A DNA stretch of 64,000 bases. It comes from Paenibacillaceae bacterium GAS479. Its GTDB lineage: Bacteria > Bacillota > Bacilli > Paenibacillales > Paenibacillaceae. Each line of letters begins with the position of its first letter. Positions within the stretch are counted from its first letter, which is position 1. The DNA is taken from assembly GCA_900105225.1 (NCBI GenBank), contig LT629764.1:3678501-3742500 (forward strand), given 5' to 3'. The notes below the pieces were generated by a model that ran no database searches, had not been told where the DNA came from, and saw only the letters and a program-made list of their open reading frames with translations. The position numbers and the translations under genes were made by a program. This document shows positions 61,224 to 64,000 of the stretch, piece by piece.

Positions 61224-61418
61224 ATGGCTAAACCTGTGGAATTGGACGAAGCATGGCTGGACCGCATTGCGGATCAGGTCAACGGTTTGGAGTACGGCTC
61301 CGTACTCATTACGGTGCATGACGGACGCATCGTACAAATAGACCGTACGGAACGCAAGCGGTTTGACCCGGCGCTGGGCCGACAGCAGACTTCAACGCCT
61401 GCAGCCAGCCAGTCTTAA
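61224..61418 (+). CDS. YezD-family (DUF2292) small protein
   Basis: A 64-residue protein with GGAGGGG nine bases before its ATG. The core YGSVLITVHDGRIVQIDRTE is the DUF2292/YezD signature. These proteins are commonly found next to sulfur-assimilation genes in Firmicutes; the role is unknown. It starts three bases after the cysW stop and ends the operon. Confidence 0.9.
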   Translation: MAKPVELDEAWLDRIADQVNGLEYGSVLITVHDGRIVQIDRTERKRFDPALGRQQTSTPAASQS

Positions 61419-61494
61419 TCGGGCAGTCAGCCTAAAGGTAAAAGGCTATGCGGTTAAAGCGGCTGCTCTCCCTTTATAGTTTGGAATATCTAAA

Positions 61495-61522
61495 AACCCC
61501 TCGGACCGAAGTCCGAGGGGTT
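61495..61522. terminator. Terminator after the sulfate operon
   Basis: A perfect 12-pair stem (AACCCCTCGGAC 61495-61506 with 61511-61522) around CGAA. It lies between convergent genes. Confidence 0.85.
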
Positions 61523-61550
61523 CATTGCATTTGTTTAAAAAGAGCGATAG

Positions 61551-61706
61551 TTAGTCACCGATCATATATTTGACGATGACCATAATAATATAAGCTACGG
61601 TCATGAATCCGAGCATGCCGCCGAATCCGAACATGAGATCCTTCAGATCGTCGCGCGGTTCCTCATTAACATGCTCGCGCGGATCTCTGACGTTGACGTT
61701 CTCCAT
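61551..61706 (-). CDS. 51-residue single-helix membrane protein
   Basis: Start 61706 (MENVNVRDPREHVNEEPRDD) follows AGGAGG by seven bases; the longer frame is not supported. A charged N-terminal half is followed by one helix (FGFGGMLGFMTVAYIIMVIV). It is monocistronic and divergent from uvrC. The family was not recognised. Confidence 0.75.
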   Translation of the reverse strand: MENVNVRDPREHVNEEPRDDLKDLMFGFGGMLGFMTVAYIIMVIVKYMIGD

Positions 61707-61864
61707 TGTGCGTCCTCCTCGCTTCAATATCGCTGTCCCAGCACTCACGGCGCTTATGTACAGTTCCACGGGATCAGCCGCTATCGTGACAACTTTTATT
61801 AGTATACCCAGAGTTCGGAACTTATGTAAAGGCGAATTTTGCCTTAGATCTTGCTTTGCTGTGG

Positions 61865-61870
61865 TACAAT
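61865..61870 (+). promoter_or_regulatory. Extended -10 box for uvrC
   Basis: TACAAT preceded by TGG lies 62 bases before the uvrC start. No good -35 box stands at 17 bases. Confidence 0.4.
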
Positions 61871-61931
61871 AGACGATACGGCTAGTCAGCGGAATTACTC
61901 CGCCTGCCGCGGAGGGGAGGCTTCTCAAGCG

Positions 61932-63998
61932 ATGGATCACATCAAGGACAAGCTGGCGTTATTGCCCGATCAGCCGGGCTGTTATCTGATGAAAAACGGC
62001 GAAGGCACCATCATTTACGTAGGCAAGGCCAAGGTGCTCAAAAACCGGGTCCGCTCTTATTTTAACGGTACGCATAACGGCAAAACGCAGCGTCTCGTCT
62101 CGGAAATTCGGGACTTTGAATATATTGTTACCGGAAGCAACGTGGAAGCGCTCATCCTGGAGTGCAACTTGATCAAGCAGTATCATCCGCGCTATAACGT
62201 ATTGCTCAAGGATGACAAAACGTTTCCTTATATCAAAATAACGAACGAGAAACATCCCAAGCTTGAGGTTACGCGGAGAATTATTAAGGATAAGGGCAAG
62301 TACTTCGGCCCTTACCCGAACGCCTATGCAGCACAGCAGACAAAAAAGCTGCTGGATCGACTTTACCCGCTGCGCAAATGCAACACGCTGCCAGACAAAG
62401 TTTGCCTGTATTATCATCTCGGCCAGTGCATTGCGCCTTGCGAGTTCGAGATCGAGCCAGGCACGTATGAGGCGATGGTGCAGGAGATCACTCGGTTTTT
62501 GAACGGCGGGCAGGATGAGGTAAAGGCTGAGCTGCAGCGCAAAATGGGCGTGGCGGCAGAAGCAATGGAGTTCGAGCGCGCCAAGGAATACCGTGATCAG
62601 ATTCAAGCCATCGACGCAGTGATGGAGAAACAAAAGATCACACTGTCCGACGCGCTGGATCGCGACGTGTTCGGCTACGCCACCGACAAGGGCTGGATGT
62701 GTGTGCAGATTTTATATATGCGCAGCGGCAAGCTCATCGAGCGGCGTACGTCCTCATTCCCATATTATGGGGAGGCCTATGACGACTTCATGACGTTCGT
62801 CACCCAATACTATAGTGACAATCCGGCACTGCCCAAAGAAATTTTACTGCCGCTGCCGGAAGCGATTCAGGTAGTTCAAGCAGTAGCGGCCAGCCCTGCG
62901 GTTGAAGCTGGTATGCCGGATGCAGCAGCCGTAAGCTCCTCTGAAGGGGGGGCCAGCCATCCAGCGGCGGCATCAGGGGCCAGCTCTAAAGACGAAGCTG
63001 GCATAACGAACGCAGCAGCACCCAGCTCTTCTGAAGAGGGAGCCAGCCTTCCGGCTACAACGTTGCGCGAAACCTTTAAGCTCGTCAGCAGCTTAGACGC
63101 CTCCGACGTGGCGGAACCTTCCGAGCCGGAACCGGCTCCTAGCACCGCAGCTGAGGACGTGCGCACCGCATTGCAGAGCTGGCTGAAGGTTAAGGTGTTC
63201 ATGCCGCAGCGCGGCCGCAAACGCGATGTTGTCGCCATGGCGGAGGGCAACGCCAAGGTCACGCTCGACGAGAAGTTCAAGCTGATCGAGCGCGATGAAG
63301 AGCGCAGCGTCAAAGCTTCCTCTGGTCTGGCTGCCTATCTGGGCATGACAGATATTCGCCGTATTGAGGCTTTTGACAACTCGAATATTCAAGGCACAAA
63401 TCCCGTCTCGGCAATGGTCGTGTTCACGGAAGGCAAGCCGGATAAGAAAGAGTATCGCAAGTATAAGGTGCGGACCGTGCAAGGGCCGGATGATTATGAG
63501 ACGATGCGTGAGGTCATCCGCCGCCGGTATGAGCGGGTGCTTAAGGAAGGACTGCCTCTGCCGGATCTCATCGTTGTGGACGGCGGCAAAGGGCAGATCA
63601 GCGCAGCGGTCGACATTCTCGAAAATGAGCTGGGCCTGCATGTACCGGTATGCGGTCTCGTTAAGGATGCCAAGCATAAAACGGCGCAGCTCATGGTAGG
63701 CGATCCGCCGGAGCCGATCATACTTCCTCGCGACAGCCAGGAATTCTATTTGCTGCAGCGCATCCAGGAGGAGGTGCATCGCTTTGCGATCACCTTCCAT
63801 CGCGAGCAGCGCGGCAAGTCGATGGTGGAGTCACGCCTGGACTCCATTTCCGGTATCGGCGAGAAGCGGCGCCAACAGCTGCTCAAGCACTTCGGCTCGC
63901 TAAAGAAAATCCGCGAGGCATCGGTAGATGATTTTCGTCCACTCGGCATCGGTGACAAGCTAGCCCAGCGAATTGTCGATGAGCTGCGTGAAGAGTAG
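61932..63998 (+). CDS. uvrC: Excinuclease ABC subunit UvrC
   Basis: A 688-residue nucleotide excision repair nuclease. Start 61932 ([20 protein letters not shown]). Domains in order: GIY-YIG nuclease (about 12-95, [14 protein letters not shown]), a Cys-containing hinge ([15 protein letters not shown]), a UVR region ([12 protein letters not shown]), RNase H-like nuclease with [11 protein letters not shown] and VVDGGKGQ, and helix-hairpin-helix repeats at the C-terminus. Between about 316 and 407 is an Ala/Ser-rich insertion not seen in ordinary UvrC proteins. It is complete and ends two bases before the window edge. Confidence 0.95.
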   Translation: MDHIKDKLALLPDQPGCYLMKNGEGTIIYVGKAKVLKNRVRSYFNGTHNGKTQRLVSEIRDFEYIVTGSNVEALILECNLIKQYHPRYNVLLKDDKTFPYIKITNEKHPKLEVTRRIIKDKGKYFGPYPNAYAAQQTKKLLDRLYPLRKCNTLPDKVCLYYHLGQCIAPCEFEIEPGTYEAMVQEITRFLNGGQDEVKAELQRKMGVAAEAMEFERAKEYRDQIQAIDAVMEKQKITLSDALDRDVFGYATDKGWMCVQILYMRSGKLIERRTSSFPYYGEAYDDFMTFVTQYYSDNPALPKEILLPLPEAIQVVQAVAASPAVEAGMPDAAAVSSSEGGASHPAAASGASSKDEAGITNAAAPSSSEEGASLPATTLRETFKLVSSLDASDVAEPSEPEPAPSTAAEDVRTALQSWLKVKVFMPQRGRKRDVVAMAEGNAKVTLDEKFKLIERDEERSVKASSGLAAYLGMTDIRRIEAFDNSNIQGTNPVSAMVVFTEGKPDKKEYRKYKVRTVQGPDDYETMREVIRRRYERVLKEGLPLPDLIVVDGGKGQISAAVDILENELGLHVPVCGLVKDAKHKTAQLMVGDPPEPIILPRDSQEFYLLQRIQEEVHRFAITFHREQRGKSMVESRLDSISGIGEKRRQQLLKHFGSLKKIREASVDDFRPLGIGDKLAQRIVDELREE
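62904..63060 (+). repeat. 90-base tandem duplication inside uvrC
   Basis: GAAGCTGG...GCAGCAGC...AGCTC-TCTGAAG recurs with a period of 90 bases (62904 and 62994). It codes for [18 protein letters not shown] and [18 protein letters not shown]. The frame is kept. Confidence 0.85.
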
Positions 63999-64000
63999 CC

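Overview
The window looks like a chromosome segment of a spore-forming member of the Bacillales, most probably Paenibacillus or a close relative. Signs of this are Gram-positive ribosome binding sites, a YjcZ-like small sporulation-type protein, Sda, a YheC/D ATP-grasp protein, the primosome pair DnaB-DnaI, HemQ, CtaA, a BceRSAB-type module, and small families known from Bacillus subtilis (YuzB, YutI, YutM, YumB, YumC, YuiB, YezD). MqnE (aminofutalosine synthase) and a UbiD-family decarboxylase suggest menaquinone synthesis by the futalosine route, which is known from some Paenibacillus but not from B. subtilis. No rRNA, tRNA or CRISPR array was seen.

Layout. 1-22.7 kb is ordinary chromosome: a YjcZ-like peptide, an MFS transporter, a transglutaminase-like membrane protein, a four-gene Mn/Zn ABC importer behind a promoter with an inverted repeat, a HAD phosphatase with a DUF456 protein, a ThuA protein, a MurJ/SpoVB-like flippase, a stalk-domain lipoprotein with a thioredoxin, ctaA-ubiD, a HEPN protein, an SDR protein, then the iron-sulfur/respiratory group nifU-like, yuzB, NDH-2, mqnE, yutM. 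22.7-37.2 kb is an accessory region, in places AT-rich. It holds a tyrosine recombinase and the remnant of a second one, twin 85-residue membrane proteins, IS3 fragments, a TraB/GumN protein, and a bacteriocin locus made of a double-glycine precursor, an unlisted 55-residue candidate immunity protein, a C39 peptidase-ABC exporter, an HlyD-type adaptor and a LuxR-type regulator. A second, decayed copy of this locus lies at about 35.7-37.1 kb and keeps the same operator-like palindrome. 37.3-41.0 kb carries four tandem YVTN beta-propeller genes in an A-B-A'-B' order. 41.1-48.1 kb has an SMR efflux pair, a BceRSAB-type peptide resistance module and membrane proteins. 48.4-64.0 kb returns to chromosome: a spore ATP-grasp protein, sda behind DnaA boxes, yumC/yumB, a GGDEF-GNAT chimera, a SelO remnant, hemQ, yuiB, dnaB-dnaI, a sulfate importer with yezD, and uvrC.

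How the parts work together. The strongest candidate for an undescribed system is the bacteriocin locus. Its peptide and exporter genes are divergent around a palindrome ATATCC-N6-GGATAT. The same palindrome recurs at the same distance from the -10 box in the decayed copy. In the copy, a different two-helix membrane protein stands in the bacteriocin position and the exporter gene is reduced to a fragment around its catalytic cysteine. Three copies of the 3' end of the neighbouring TraB/GumN gene (one intact, two remnants) mark the edges of the duplication. Starts were moved from the longest reading frame to the best ribosome binding site wherever the sequence allowed. Functional names rest on motif recognition by eye, without any database search.
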